From Gautieria morchelliformis (Eukaryota > Basidiomycota > Agaricomycetes > Gomphales > Gomphaceae), in NCBI GenBank assembly GCA_015179125.1, contig WHVA01000470.1, positions 25,260 to 89,259 on the forward strand: DNA of 64,000 bases, in the 5' to 3' direction. Shown here one piece after another: positions 1 to 10,207 of the stretch. The position numbers were made by a program, and so were the translations under genes. Each line of letters opens with the position of its first letter. The stretch's first letter is position 1. A model generated the notes under the pieces. That model did not search any database, was not told the origin of the DNA, and worked only from the letters and a program-made list of their open reading frames with translations.

Positions 1-117
1 AAATGTATGAACCGATCATCCAGAATTTACTGTTTCACCCCCTGAAGTCACTGTAGTCTTGTTTGATAGCTACAGAACTTAAATATCGATAGTTTTCTCC
101 AAATCTTCATTGAGAGT

Positions 118-1195
118 TGTCATGACCTGTCTATTTCCCTTACCCCGCTGTCTCTATGTTCCCCCTCATCACTCCCCCTGCATCTTTGCCTGAGTTCACC
201 CCACCCTTTGACCACTCTTCCTCTACATTCGCTTCGTTCGCTGTTCGCCCCATTCTCCGAATGACTATTCGCTGCTCGCATCATTCGCCAGCAGGCATGC
301 CATCAAACACAATCGATACCATTTACCCGGTGTGATGGTTCATCACTAGCCCCATCACCTTCTTGATCCAAAATTTACCCGTGTGATGGTTCATCACTAG
401 CCCCATCGCCTTCTTGATCCAACCCTTTTAGGTGTTCATATGGCCGGGATGCATTCACGGGATGTCCTACCCATAGGTCATGTGAGATCAACCCAGCAGA
501 CAAAGAGTCCGTGCAGGGTGGTGTATATGCGGGTCCCAAGGCGTATTTCCATACATAGGTGCCTTCGCCCTCTTTCCTCTCCGTTGTTTCATGTTTGCAC
601 CCTTCTTCCATTCTATTGTATGTTTATTCCATCTATTTGTATCATGACTGCGCACCCCTATCCAACCCCGACTCATGACAGCATCTTTCCTATTCGCTGT
701 TACCATACGAGCATTTGATATAAGTAGTTTACATTCGCATGTATATTCCTAAGTTCAATTATCATACGTCCATCTTGTGCAAACTTGACCTCACTGTGAC
801 TATCGTCTTGGGCCCTCACCTGTAGATTCCTATCTTCGACCAGAGGAGGACTTAAGCATCACTGGTGAGCTTTCATACTTCACCTTCCTTACTTTAGCCT
901 TCAAACTATTTTCTACGCTGTCAGCGAAGGGCTCCGAAGGAGCGCCTTCGCCAGCGAAAGGATTGTCACTACTTAGACAACCTTTCCGTGGCACCTTGCA
1001 TGTTACATTGTCAAGTGCCACGGGCTATTTCACTACGACTGTAGATAGGGCGAGCCCCGTTCGGGCAACCCTCTTATCTTGTGAACATTTATTGGTTCAC
1101 CCTCTTTGCCGAATGGCATACTTATTCGCACAAGTTATTCGGGAATTTGCTGTGTTCACTAATACACGATATTAACCTAAAAACCAATCTTGACA
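118..1195 (+). mobile_element. Solo LTR, family A, copy 1
   Basis: The 1078-bp block begins TGTCATGACC and ends AATCTTGACA, so the ends are TG...CA with a 5-bp inverted repeat (TGTCA/TGACA). It is flanked by a perfect 5-bp target duplication, AGAGT, at 113-117 and 1196-1200. No coding region of a retroelement lies between or beside the ends, so this is a solo LTR left after LTR-LTR recombination. Related copies occur at 1480-1790 (reverse strand, truncated) and 28080-29354. The + orientation is inferred from the other copies. The family (gypsy or copia) cannot be told because no internal region is present. Confidence 0.85.
331..422. repeat. 51-bp tandem duplication inside solo LTR
   Basis: A unit starting TGTGATGGTTCATCACTAGC occurs at 331 and again at 382 with only a few differences. 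The copy at 28080-29354 has the same motif once (near 28537), so the doubling is specific to this copy. Confidence 0.75.
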
Positions 1196-1200
1196 AGAGT

Positions 1201-1479
1201 CTACTATTACTGCCTACTCTAAACTATCTCAAAAGCGAAGCCTTTTGAGACAGCTGTCCTCTAGATCGAGACCATTTCTTCATTGATGCGATCACGTGAC
1301 CACCATCCATCAGTGACAGACACACCTCGCTGCGCTTAGTCAGCACAAAGCAACGGGACGAATATAGCGGCTCAGCTGCTAAGCAATAGGAATCCTTTAT
1401 CGAGGCACTTTAAATTTAACATTAATCATAAAATGTTGCAGTCCTGCTGGGCCACCAGGCATAGCTTCTACTGCCCTAT
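1201..1479. other. Unassigned spacer
   Basis: This 279-bp stretch lies between the two family-A LTR copies. I see no open reading frame, repeat or RNA gene in it. It is probably the older sequence into which both LTRs inserted. Confidence 0.5.
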
Positions 1480-1790
1480 TGTCAAGATTGGTTTTTAGGC
1501 GTTAATATCGTGTATTAGTGAACACAGCGAATGCCCGAATAACTTGTGCGAATAAGTATGCCGTTCGGCGAATAGGTGAACCAATGAATGTTCACAAGGT
1601 AAGAGGGCTTGCCTAAACGGGGCTCACCCTATCTACAGTCGTAGCGAAATGGCCCGTGACTGTTGACGATGTAACGTGCAAGGTCTCACAGAAGGGCTGT
1701 CTAAGTCTCGACAATCCCTTCGCCAACAGCACAGAAAATGGTTCGAAGGCTAAGGTAACGAAGATGAAGTATGAGAACTCACCAGTGATG
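1480..1790 (-). mobile_element. Family A LTR, truncated reverse copy
   Basis: The sequence from TGTCAAGATTGG onward is the reverse complement of the last 310 bp or so of the family-A LTR (compare 29042-29354 and 880-1195). Similarity stops abruptly at 1790, exactly where a new TGTAAGAACCC terminus begins. This is read as the point where Gypsy-1 inserted into this LTR. The rest of the LTR is not found after the right end of Gypsy-1, so that side has been lost. Confidence 0.8.
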
Positions 1791-1874
1791 TGTAAGAACC
1801 CGGCTTTTGGCCGGTTACTTACTGGTAGAACCTTCTTCCGAGCCCGAGCCTTGTGATATTCATGCCCGAGTACA

Positions 1875-3309
1875 TGTTTTGGAACCCGTTGAACTAAACG
1901 TAAAACTGTGGTGTTAAACACAATTCTAAAGTTCAATCAGAGATTTGACTTTACAAGCACACGCAAGCTTCGAAACTATTTTAACGGAGAACCCAATTAA
2001 GAAATTATACTCCGGTGAACAATCAGAATCAGTATTGGTACAGGAAGTGTAGCAATAGATATTTAACTGAACATGTGTAGTTCTTAGATTGTGCAATACT
2101 TTGTGAGGTCAAAGAATGTTATTAGGCGTCCAAGGGTCCAGATACTTTAAGGGGGAAAGCTACCTAGAGTCTTAGGACCGCGGGTCGAGTGAATTAAAGA
2201 CAACAATAATCCCCAAGATGTGAAAAGATAGTTCTGCGCTTGAACTCTTCCTCAGTTCAAGTATGTCACTATTCTTGTGGCTTTTCTGGTTTTCCAACTC
2301 AACAAACGTAGGATATTAACTCACTTACCCTGAGTTAGGTTAATATCTGTAGTGCGTTGATTGATCAAGAAAGATCAATTACTCAAAAGGCTATTAACCC
2401 ACTTAACTCAGAGTTAAGTTAATAATCTATTTTGTGAATTGAATAACTAATAACCAAGTCTATTAGATCACTGCTCAGAGTGGTGTCTAATGGTACAGGA
2501 TTACTAATCAGTTACTCTTAGTAATGTTGCTGTTCGCAGCGCGATTAGTCAGAGCCTGCTGCAATTAAAATAGAGCACTCTTGTACTTCTCAGAGCCAAT
2601 CAGAGTTGCTGCAATCTTAGACTGTAGCCAAGTCAGTGAGCCAGTACTTGGTACAAGGCTGTGTTGAAGTCACACTTCAGTTACTCAAGGTATGAGTGGT
2701 TTGGTTGAAAGATGATTGATTGCTTCACTGCTAAAACTGCAGGCTATTTATACTGCATCTATCTAGCTTATGTAACTACTGCTAGGAACCTTGTAGAGGC
2801 TTCTACTACTGTGAAGAACCTTATGGAAGCTTAGAGAAGCTTCAGGAAAGGTTTGGAAACTATTGGAAGGCTGTGGAAGGTTCTATTGCTATATTGGGTT
2901 AAAGTCACAGTTCTGTGACAGTAAAGCTAAGAGTATGTAAGAAACTCCCACGCTCATGTGATTATCATGTAACGAAGGAAAGTCATGTGACTTCATGCTG
3001 GATTGAGGTCATGTGACTGTGTCATGTGATTGTCAGGTGACTGTAGATAATCAGGTGACTTTGAGGTCAGGTGATTGTCAGGTGACTGTGGATGATCAGG
3101 TGACTTTGAGCTGTTTTTGAGGTCATGTGATAGTCATGTGACCGTGGGGGATTCTTAGCTAAACTATCAAGAGATTGTTGTATCTTGTGGACCCAATGTG
3201 AGTGTAGCATAGAAATATTAATACAACCTTCCTTGAGGACATTTGAAACTAATTAACTACCTAGTAAATGTTCATAAATAGGTAGCTACTTTGTGGACGA
3301 TCCCTAACA
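1875..3309 (-). mobile_element. Solo LTR-like element inside Gypsy-1 LTR
   Basis: This 1435-bp AT-rich block starts TGTTTTGG and ends CCCTAACA, giving TGTT...AACA inverted ends. It is flanked by a perfect 5-bp duplication, GTACA, at 1870-1874 and 3310-3314. It has no coding capacity. The minus strand starts TGTTAGGGATCGTCC, which is the more LTR-like 5' end. TG...CA ends with a 5-bp TSD mean an LTR-retrotransposon integrase made the insertion, so I call it a solo LTR. It contains a cluster of TCAYGTGA/TCAGGTGA motifs. Confidence 0.75.
2948..3144. repeat. Array of TCATGTGA/TCAGGTGA boxes
   Basis: About a dozen near-copies of the octamer TCATGTGA or TCAGGTGA are packed in 200 bp, often as GTCATGTGAC. 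The core CANNTG resembles an E-box, the type of site bound by bHLH factors. The array lies in the solo LTR, where promoter/enhancer sequence of an LTR would be expected. Function is inference. Confidence 0.6.
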
Positions 3310-3534
3310 GTACATATGATCCTTATCCGTGCCCGAGCCCGAGCCCGAGCTGGAGTTCATATCCGACCTTGATCCCATGCATGTATCCCCTTAGTTACTG
3401 ATTCCGCTCCATCACGCATCATTCGTATATTACCTCGCCCTGACCTCGGCCTCCTGGCCTCGACCTGACCTCGGCCTCCTGGCCTCGACCTGACCTCCAC
3501 TAATATGTTCGCCCCTGACTCGTACCCTCGCCCG

Positions 3535-3541
3535 TATATAA
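3535..3541 (+). promoter_or_regulatory. Putative TATA box of Gypsy-1 5' LTR
   Basis: TATATAA sits in a C-rich context about 320 bp upstream of the first gag ATG (3861). Its position in the right half of the LTR is where a U3 promoter would be expected. Confidence 0.45.
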
Positions 3542-3860
3542 CCCCCTTGTATGCATTCCTACTCCTCAGTCTGAAAATCAACTATTGGATCCCTTCGATC
3601 CTTAGCTAGTTTCTAAGCCTCGCCTCTTAAGCCAAACCTCGCCTCTTATTCTCTTACCTCTGAAGTTGGGACTCGTGTGTAGGGTCGGCGCAGCACATAA
3701 GCTGAAGCCAAGTCCCACTCCGACTTCCCCATCCAAACCTCGCCCCGTAACCTCGGACCTTGCCTCCGGTTTCATCCCCGACCTTGGTCAACCTTACGAC
3801 GGATCGTATCGTAACAGTATTTTCAGACTGCTTACACCCTACGTATCCCTTTTCTTCACT

Positions 3861-4801
3861 ATGTCCATGATAACTCGTTCTCGCACCCTTCGGGGTATAT
3901 CAGAACGACGATGTTTCTCGGAAGCCCCCGACGACTCACCACCGTCCCCGGGGATACCCCTCGCAGACCCCGCCGAGCCTAGTAACAAAGGCAAAGGCAG
4001 GGCTAACCCCGGTGATCATTCAGGTGATCCAGGTGATGGCTCGGGAAGTTCTGACAACGATCAGGACCTCCCCAACCTACCACCCGAGGACCTCGGTGAC
4101 CTCGAGGACAACGAGCTTATGCGTCGAGTGTTCATCAAACTCGCGAAACCTCGCGAGTCCGAAGCACGAGCCAAGGTCAAGGAACCGGATAGTTATGACG
4201 GTACTGACCAGGCCAAGATTTGCACCTTCTTCCTTCAATGCGTACTCAAATTCCGAGATCGCCCCACAGCTTTCAAGACTGGGGCCTCAAAGGTGCAGTA
4301 TGCTATTTCTTACCTGTCCGGCTCAGCTCTACAGTATTTTGAGCTGGTGATCCTCGGCAAAGTCCAACCTGAGCCAGATTGGCTCGAGGACTGGGACAGC
4401 TTCAAGGCCGAGCTCGAGCTCAACTTCGGCCCATACGACAACGCTGCCCAAGCTGAGATTGACCTCGAGAAAATCGTTATGAAAGAGCACCACAAGGCCG
4501 CGCGATTCTTTATCAATTTCGCCCGAGCTTCGACTCGGACTCAGTGGAACGATGCGGCCCTCCGTCACTCCGCCTACAAGGGCTTGGCCAAACGAATCAA
4601 GGACGACCTACTTCACTTCCCTCGATTCCGCAGCCTCGCCGAGCTTAGGAACTTCGCGCTGGAATGCGACAGCCGTTACTGGGAGCATAAGGAATACGAC
4701 ACCATGATCAATGGTCGTAGCTCCCAGCCCGCACGCGCCGCTGATCAGTCCAGCAGCAATGCCACTAACAACAACCAGTCCTCCAGCGGTTCTAATAACA
4801 A
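3861..4801 (+). pseudogene. gag: Gypsy-1 gag, 5' part
   Basis: Capsid/nucleocapsid precursor of a Ty3/gypsy retrotransposon, the structural protein of the cytoplasmic virus-like particle. The chosen start is the first ATG in frame (3861, MSMITRSRTLRG); the frame is open from 3666 but without an ATG. The acidic, Pro/Ser-rich N-terminus is followed by the retrotransposon-gag fold region (FKAELELNFGPYD, AARFFINFARAS) and an Asn/Ser-rich stretch. The frame runs into the poly-T of a LINE at 4802 and resumes in the same frame at 14791, once one copy of the 13-bp duplication is discounted. No other stop is seen in gag, so insertion of the LINE is what broke this gene. Confidence 0.85.
4789..4801. 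repeat. Target-site duplication of the LINE, left copy
   Basis: GTTCTAATAACAA is repeated exactly at 14778-14790. A 13-bp duplication with an adjacent A/T tail is typical of target-primed reverse transcription. Confidence 0.9.
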
Positions 4802-5034
4802 AAATTTTTTTTTTTTTTTTTATTTTTTTTTATAATCCAATTTATTGTCTTTTGGGGCAGTGCCCTATGTAAGACAAAGCATACAAAATGCCGGTCTCAA
4901 ATGAATGTTCTATCTGCCCTATACTTCTCGGTCTCTACTTGTGCTTCGCGGGCGAAGCCCTGAGCATGTCCATGCCTGTGTGGGCGAGGTGAAAGTTCTT
5001 CCGCTTCTGGTTTCCGTCCATTTCCGCTCCCTCT

Positions 5035-8000
5035 CTATCCTGTCCCTCTTTCCCCTGACTCTTGGGGAAGTGTTAAGTCCCCGTACGCTTTTTCGAATCT
5101 CTTCGTGTCTCTGATATACTTGAAGAGTGGTCCCATCGCTTTGGGTCTAGCCAGCAAGACTCTCGCAGAACTCGCTCCCCTGCGCAGCTCCCTCGTCAAC
5201 TCCTTCCTCTGTCTTGCATACGTTGGACACCTGAATAGGTAGTGATGCACGGTCTCGTCTGCCACTTTACACGCTGGGCACTTGGGTGATGTTTCCTTTC
5301 CGATTTTGGCTAGGTGCTTGTTAAGGGCTACGTGTCTGGTCCTGAGCTGTACTAGCAGAGCGGCGTGTTTCCTGGGCATTTCAGTACTAAGCCTGGTGAA
5401 CGCTGTAGATGGCATCGATGGGTCAATTTTGTGTGCAATGTCAGCACGAGGTGACTTAGCAAATGCCGTCTTTGCCTGTCTTTTGATCTCCTTGTGATAT
5501 CTCTGCAGCTCCGCCGCCTTGCTGATGGGGATGTCGCCTCTGCATTCTATTGGGATCAGCATCTCCTCACTGGACTCCCCCCTCGCCGCTTTTTTGGCCT
5601 CTTCGTCCGCTCTCTCATTGCCCAGCACCCCCTCGTGCCCCGGCCCCGGCACCCACCTCATGACCAGGTTTGCGGTTGGTTGTTGTAGTAGAGCCCCTTT
5701 GACCTGTCTGTGGAGCGTGTTTATCAGGTGTTGGCCTGAAATTGCCTTCTCCTTTCTCGTTGTCAGGAGTGCTGCCTGGTTGTCGACCGCGATCATGTAC
5801 CTCGCCTGTCTGGTCCTATTTAGTAATTTTGCTCCAAGTGCCGCTCCCACTAGTTCTGCCTCAAACACTGTGTGCTCGCTCTCTGCTCCTAGATACAGCC
5901 TTACCGCTTGCTTTTCAACCCCTCCCTCATATAGAACTGCCGCCGCCCTACCCGCCATCTATTGAGGAGCCATCGGAGAATATCTTGACTCCTGCGCCAT
6001 CTGCTTCAACCTCGTCTACCGCTCGGTCTTTGTCTGTGGCTATGTATATCTTGAACGCTGGGTCCCACTTCGGTCCTAGGACTACTGGGTGGATTTTCTC
6101 CATGCGGTTGGGTTCTAGGTTGAAGGCATGCATGACCTCATGTAGCGGTGATCGGTGTCTCTTGACATATCTGTTGGCAGCTCGCAAGATCTTCGGTGCG
6201 AGCGGGTGATATTCTGGTAGACACGCCATGTGCACCGCTGCCCTGTGGATGACCTTGGCTACGAGGAGGGGAAATGGTAGCAGACCGGCGTGTGCATCTA
6301 GGGTGTCATTAGCAGTGGTTCGCATAGCGCCTGTGATAAATAGGGCTGCTTGTCTTTGAATTCTCGCAAGCTTGTTTATGTGCCCCTTCGTGCCCTTATT
6401 TCGCTTGGTCCCTGGCACGAGGAAAACGTCAGCCGCGTACAGAACCTTCGGGACTGCTACCGATAAGTAATATTTGCGCATGTGTCTCGCTGCCACTCCC
6501 TTTGAGGGTTTCGCCAGCCGTCTGTACTGGTTGATGAACCTGTCCCCCTTTGCCAGCGCATAGTTCGCGTGCTCCCTGAATCTTAGCTCCTGGTCCATGA
6601 CAATACCCAGGAACTTGTGTGTGAGAGACAGTTGGACCGTGTGGTGTCCGATCTTGATGGTAGGCCTGTGGATCGGTCTGGACTTCTTGGTTCCTGTTGG
6701 GTCACGTTCTCTCTTTCTGGTGAGTCCCATTAGTCCGAACTTTCTATGGCAAAATGGCACTCATGTGTTACGGCCCATTCCAGCGCTCCTTCACTCCAAG
6801 TCATTATGTCCGTCAACTTATCGAAGGCCTCCTGAAGATCGTTCCCCTCTGCGATTATTGTTGTGTCGTCCACAAAGCCCACGGCATCCTCCCCTTTGTG
6901 CGGGTTGACCACCTCCAGCAAATCCGCATTATAAAACTGGTAGGCAATTGCTGATAACGGGCACCCTTGATCCATCCCCCGGCCTATTTCTATCATCTGC
7001 GTGCTGTAGTCATCGAAGCTCACTATGGTCCGCCGCCCTTTGACCTTACGCTTGATCCATTCAGTATATATCTGTGGTATGCCTCTCTTGCGCATGTTGT
7101 GGATCAGTCGCTCTAGGATGACGCTCAGGAAAGCGCCCTTGATGTCTAGAAAGAGGAGCCCTAGGACTTTGCCTCTTCTCCATGCGTCTTTCGCGGCGCT
7201 TACCGTATAATGTATGGCGTCAGTGGTCGTGCGTCCTGGTCTGCACCCATAGTGGTTTCCTGGCAGCAGCCGCTTGAGCTCTGTCATTTTGACTAAGTCT
7301 TCTGCCACGCAAGCTGAAAGCACTTTCCCTATTGTGTCGAGCAATGCTATTGGTCGGTATGCTCCTGGGACGGTGTAGTCAGGTTTTCCGGGCTTGCGTA
7401 GGACTCGCGTGATCGAGTCACGCCATTGCGATGGGTAGACTTCTAGGCTGAATGTTGCACGGAACAGAGGCCCTAGGTATGGTAGAAGGGTGTTAGTGCA
7501 CTGTTTTATTATGACGTTGGGGATACCGTTCATTCCTGGAGCCTTGAATGAGTTCAGCTTGCTGATGGCGCGCCTGATTTGCTCGTCTGTGACTGGTGCG
7601 AAGTCGAACGCCTCCGGGGGGTAAGTGTATTCTGCTGGGTCACTTGCGTCCGGTGCTGCAGTCCTAGGGAAAAAGGTCTCGAATAACATCTCAGCTTTTC
7701 GGTCATTTGTGTCAGCGACCCAGGTGGATCCGTCCTCTCACTTAGCTGATAGTGTTGGGACCCGCGTTCTTCCACCATCTGAGGGATCCGCTGATGCATA
7801 TCTATGTGCTGTCCCCACCGTCTTTTGGTCGACGCTTTCTAGAAAGTCATCCCAGTGCTCACGTTTGGACTTTTCGATCGCGCTTGCGTACTGGTTCCTA
7901 GCCTCCTTGTACTTCGCATGCATGTCATGAGCGAGGTCGTTTCTGTGGGCAAGGGACTTCCTGCATAGCTTCCTAGCTTCTGCTCTGAGATGCGTCAGTT

Positions 8001-8995
8001 CTAGTGACCACCAGCGTTTCATATAGGGGGACGGCTTAGTTCTGGGGACTATCTCTTCTACGGTCTCTAAGATCGCCGTCGTCAGGACATCTAGATTCTG
8101 CTGAAACTCTCGCGCAGTGGGGGGGGGTTGGGCTCTGTATCCCAGTCGCCCGCTTGGCCGCCAGCTCCTTCTCGAAGGCCTTCCAATCAACTTGCCTATA
8201 GTTGTACTTTTGAGTGCCATTCATCTCTGTAGTGAGAACATCGATGACCGTGTCCACCGGATAGTGGTCGCTTTGTGCCGGCTGGTCTTCCGGGACTGGT
8301 GCACAGCTGACTAGAGCTTCGACGATGGGTGTTGATAGGAAGACATTGTCGGGGCGCGTGTAGTTGCCCGTTGACATAGCTCTAAGGGTTGGTAGGCCTT
8401 TGGGTAGCACCATCTGCATGTCGTGTTCCGCAGTGGTGTCGATCAGTAGCTGGGCAGCATCCAGGTTGTGTCTTGTGAACAAGTGCGAGTTTCTGTCGTC
8501 GTCCCACTGTGGATGATGTCTGTTAAAGTCTCCTACCCAGAGCATGCCTGCCACTTCCTCGTCATTTGGGTTGCCAGTTATTGCCTGATCCTGTAGATGT
8601 CTCCGTATGTCCCGGATGCTGTCAGCGTTTGTACAATCACAGTAGAAATTATATATTACGACTATACCCATGTTTGTCTTGATTTTCATTGCCATGTTGT
8701 CTGGCGTGCCTACATCTATCGCTGCCCACTCGTTCGTCGTTAACTTCTTGTTGACCAGGATCATTGACCTTGTGCGTCTGTTGTTGTCGCTGTAGTGCGT
8801 TTTGGGGTATATGGAGTGCCAGTGCGGGGTAGCCCTGGCGTTGCCAAGGAAGTCGATGTAGGGCTCTTGCACTGCTATAATGTCGTACTTGTCAGGTGGG
8901 CATTTCGCAAACATATCTACAGTTGCGGTGAGGGATTTGTTAGCATTTTGTTGTCTGACCCGCAGTTGTTTTGACTTGTTGTTGTTGCTACTCAT
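5035..8995 (-). pseudogene. LINE ORF2: AP endonuclease - reverse transcriptase - RNase H
   Basis: Encodes the enzymes of target-primed reverse transcription. The start is ATG at 8995, overlapping the ORF1 stop. The endonuclease shows VQEPYI (catalytic E), GDFNRHHPQWDD and SDHYP. The RT shows FLDIKGAF and FVDDTT. The RNase H shows FSDGSS, a conserved E in FEAELVG, VDNQAAL and GNERADEEA. The frame is broken at least four times: a 1-nt shift at the nine-G run 8119-8127, an in-frame TGA at 7738-7740, a shift near 6745 between RT and the downstream region, and a shift near 5950 at the start of RNase H. All domains are otherwise collinear, so the decay is by point changes rather than deletion. Confidence 0.88.
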
Positions 8996-9330
8996 CCTCT
9001 GTATACGTCAGTGATGTTGTCGTAGTCTTCTCGGTGTTGGCTGTTCGCTTGGTCGGCCCCAATCCCATAGTCATCGAGGGTTCTTTGTCTTGTGTCCCTT
9101 CCATTCCAGCCCCCATCGTTGTGCCCTATCCTGGGATTGCTCATGCCCCTTTGTTCCCGGCCCCGGCTGTATGTATTCATCCCCCCACTCCCATATGTTT
9201 CAATCACCTCTCTCTGTCTCGCGTGTTGTTGCATGTAGCTCTGTCTGATCAAATCTCCTGCGTCCGCCACTTCTCCCTCCATGCCTTGCTGCTCCCACGT
9301 CCAGGGTTCTTCATTTGGGAAGAATTTGTA
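8992..9330 (-). pseudogene. LINE ORF1, 3' part
   Basis: The C-terminal 112 residues of the LINE nucleic-acid-binding protein, separated from the rest by the hAT element. After removing the hAT and one TSD copy the codons join in frame (reading ENTYKFFPNEEP across the site). It ends with TGA at 8994-8992, which overlaps the ORF2 ATG at 8995-8993 as ATGA. The tail is rich in Gln, Arg and Gly. Confidence 0.8.
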
Positions 9331-9685
9331 CAGGGCTGTCCACGAGTCAACCTGCAGGTTACCTGGACTTGGACTCACAGGTTTGACAGCTTCCAGAAGC
9401 CAAACTTGGACTTGACCTGAGTTTTTCTGCAGGTTAACTCGGACCCGCAGGTTAAACCTGCGGGTGACTCGCAATGACTCGCTGGATTATTCCGAGCTGA
9501 CTCACCCCATGCGAGTGCATGTCACATGATGCGCCTCCTCCCACGGGGACGGCCCTCCTCCAATCTGCACACCTTATGGCCCTACATAGGTCAATCAGTG
9601 GGTAGCAACGCCGCCACATCGGTGTGGACTCCACACTGATGTGGCGGCGTTGCTGCCCACTGCCACACTGTGGAGGAACGGGAAT

Positions 9686-9713
9686 ACTCGCAGATCACCT
9701 GAGATCTGCGAGT
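9686..9713. repeat. Perfect 11-bp palindrome arms, copy 1
   Basis: ACTCGCAGATC and GATCTGCGAGT flank a 6-nt spacer. The same structure recurs at 9810-9837. It may be a transposase or host-factor site, or a cruciform; this is inference. Confidence 0.7.
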
Positions 9714-9809
9714 TCTCTCCCAGTTCCCGGTGCGTATTTTTTTTTTTTTTGACTCCACACTGATGTGGTGGCATTGCTGCCCACTGCCACACTGTGGAGG
9801 AACGGGCAT

Positions 9810-9837
9810 ACTCGCAGATCACCTGAGATCTGCGAGT
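9810..9837. repeat. Perfect 11-bp palindrome arms, copy 2
   Basis: Same 28-nt inverted repeat as at 9686-9713, within the second tandem unit. Confidence 0.7.
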
Positions 9838-10207
9838 TCTCTCCCGGTTCCCGGTGCGTATTTTTTTCTTTTTATGTTTCAGGTCTTCATTCCACTTTCT
9901 AGTAGTCAAGGAGGTCAATCCGGTGCACCATTGCTTGCAGATATCTGAGATGAGCGTCTTCTCTCCCGGTGCATTTTTTTTTTTTTTTTTGGTTTTTTTT
10001 TTATGTTTCAGGTCTTCATCAACTTTCTAGTAGTCAAGGAGGTCCAGCCGGTACATCATCACTCGCAGATACACGAGATGACCGACTTCTCTATTCGTGC
10101 ATCTTTATTTTTATTTTTATTTTTATTTTTATTTTTTTCGTGTTTCACGTCTCTATTAAAGAGTCCAAAGCTCAACATGGCCCTTGCCCAAGTGTCCAGC
10201 TTCAATG

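Larger units (their letters stand above)
1791..3860 (+). mobile_element. Gypsy-1 5' LTR and leader, split by a solo LTR
   Basis: The left piece (1791-1874) ends in GCCCGAGTACA. The sequence resumes at 3310 with a second copy of GTACA and then TATGATCC and CCGAGCCCGAG repeats like those before the break. The right piece has tandem CCTCGACCTGACCTCGG units (3440-3500), a TATATAA box and a C-rich leader before gag. The exact LTR/leader border is not defined because no 3' LTR is available for comparison. Confidence 0.6.
9629..10140. repeat. Duplicated subterminal blocks of the hAT element
   Basis: Two units of about 122 bp (from 9629 and 9751) share CTCCACACTGATGTGG and a 28-nt palindrome, and each ends in a T-rich run. 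Two further units of about 130 bp (from 9872 and 10002) share ATGTTTCAGGTCTTCAT and TTTCTAGTAGTCAAGGAGG. All end in T tracts, the last being a (TTTTTA)n run at 10105-10137. Confidence 0.75.

Noticed and set aside
1791..3309. A single LTR running from TGTAAGAACCC to CCCTAACA
   Set aside because: No target duplication fits those ends, whereas GTACA flanks 1875-3309 exactly and the text before and after joins as one Gypsy-1 LTR.
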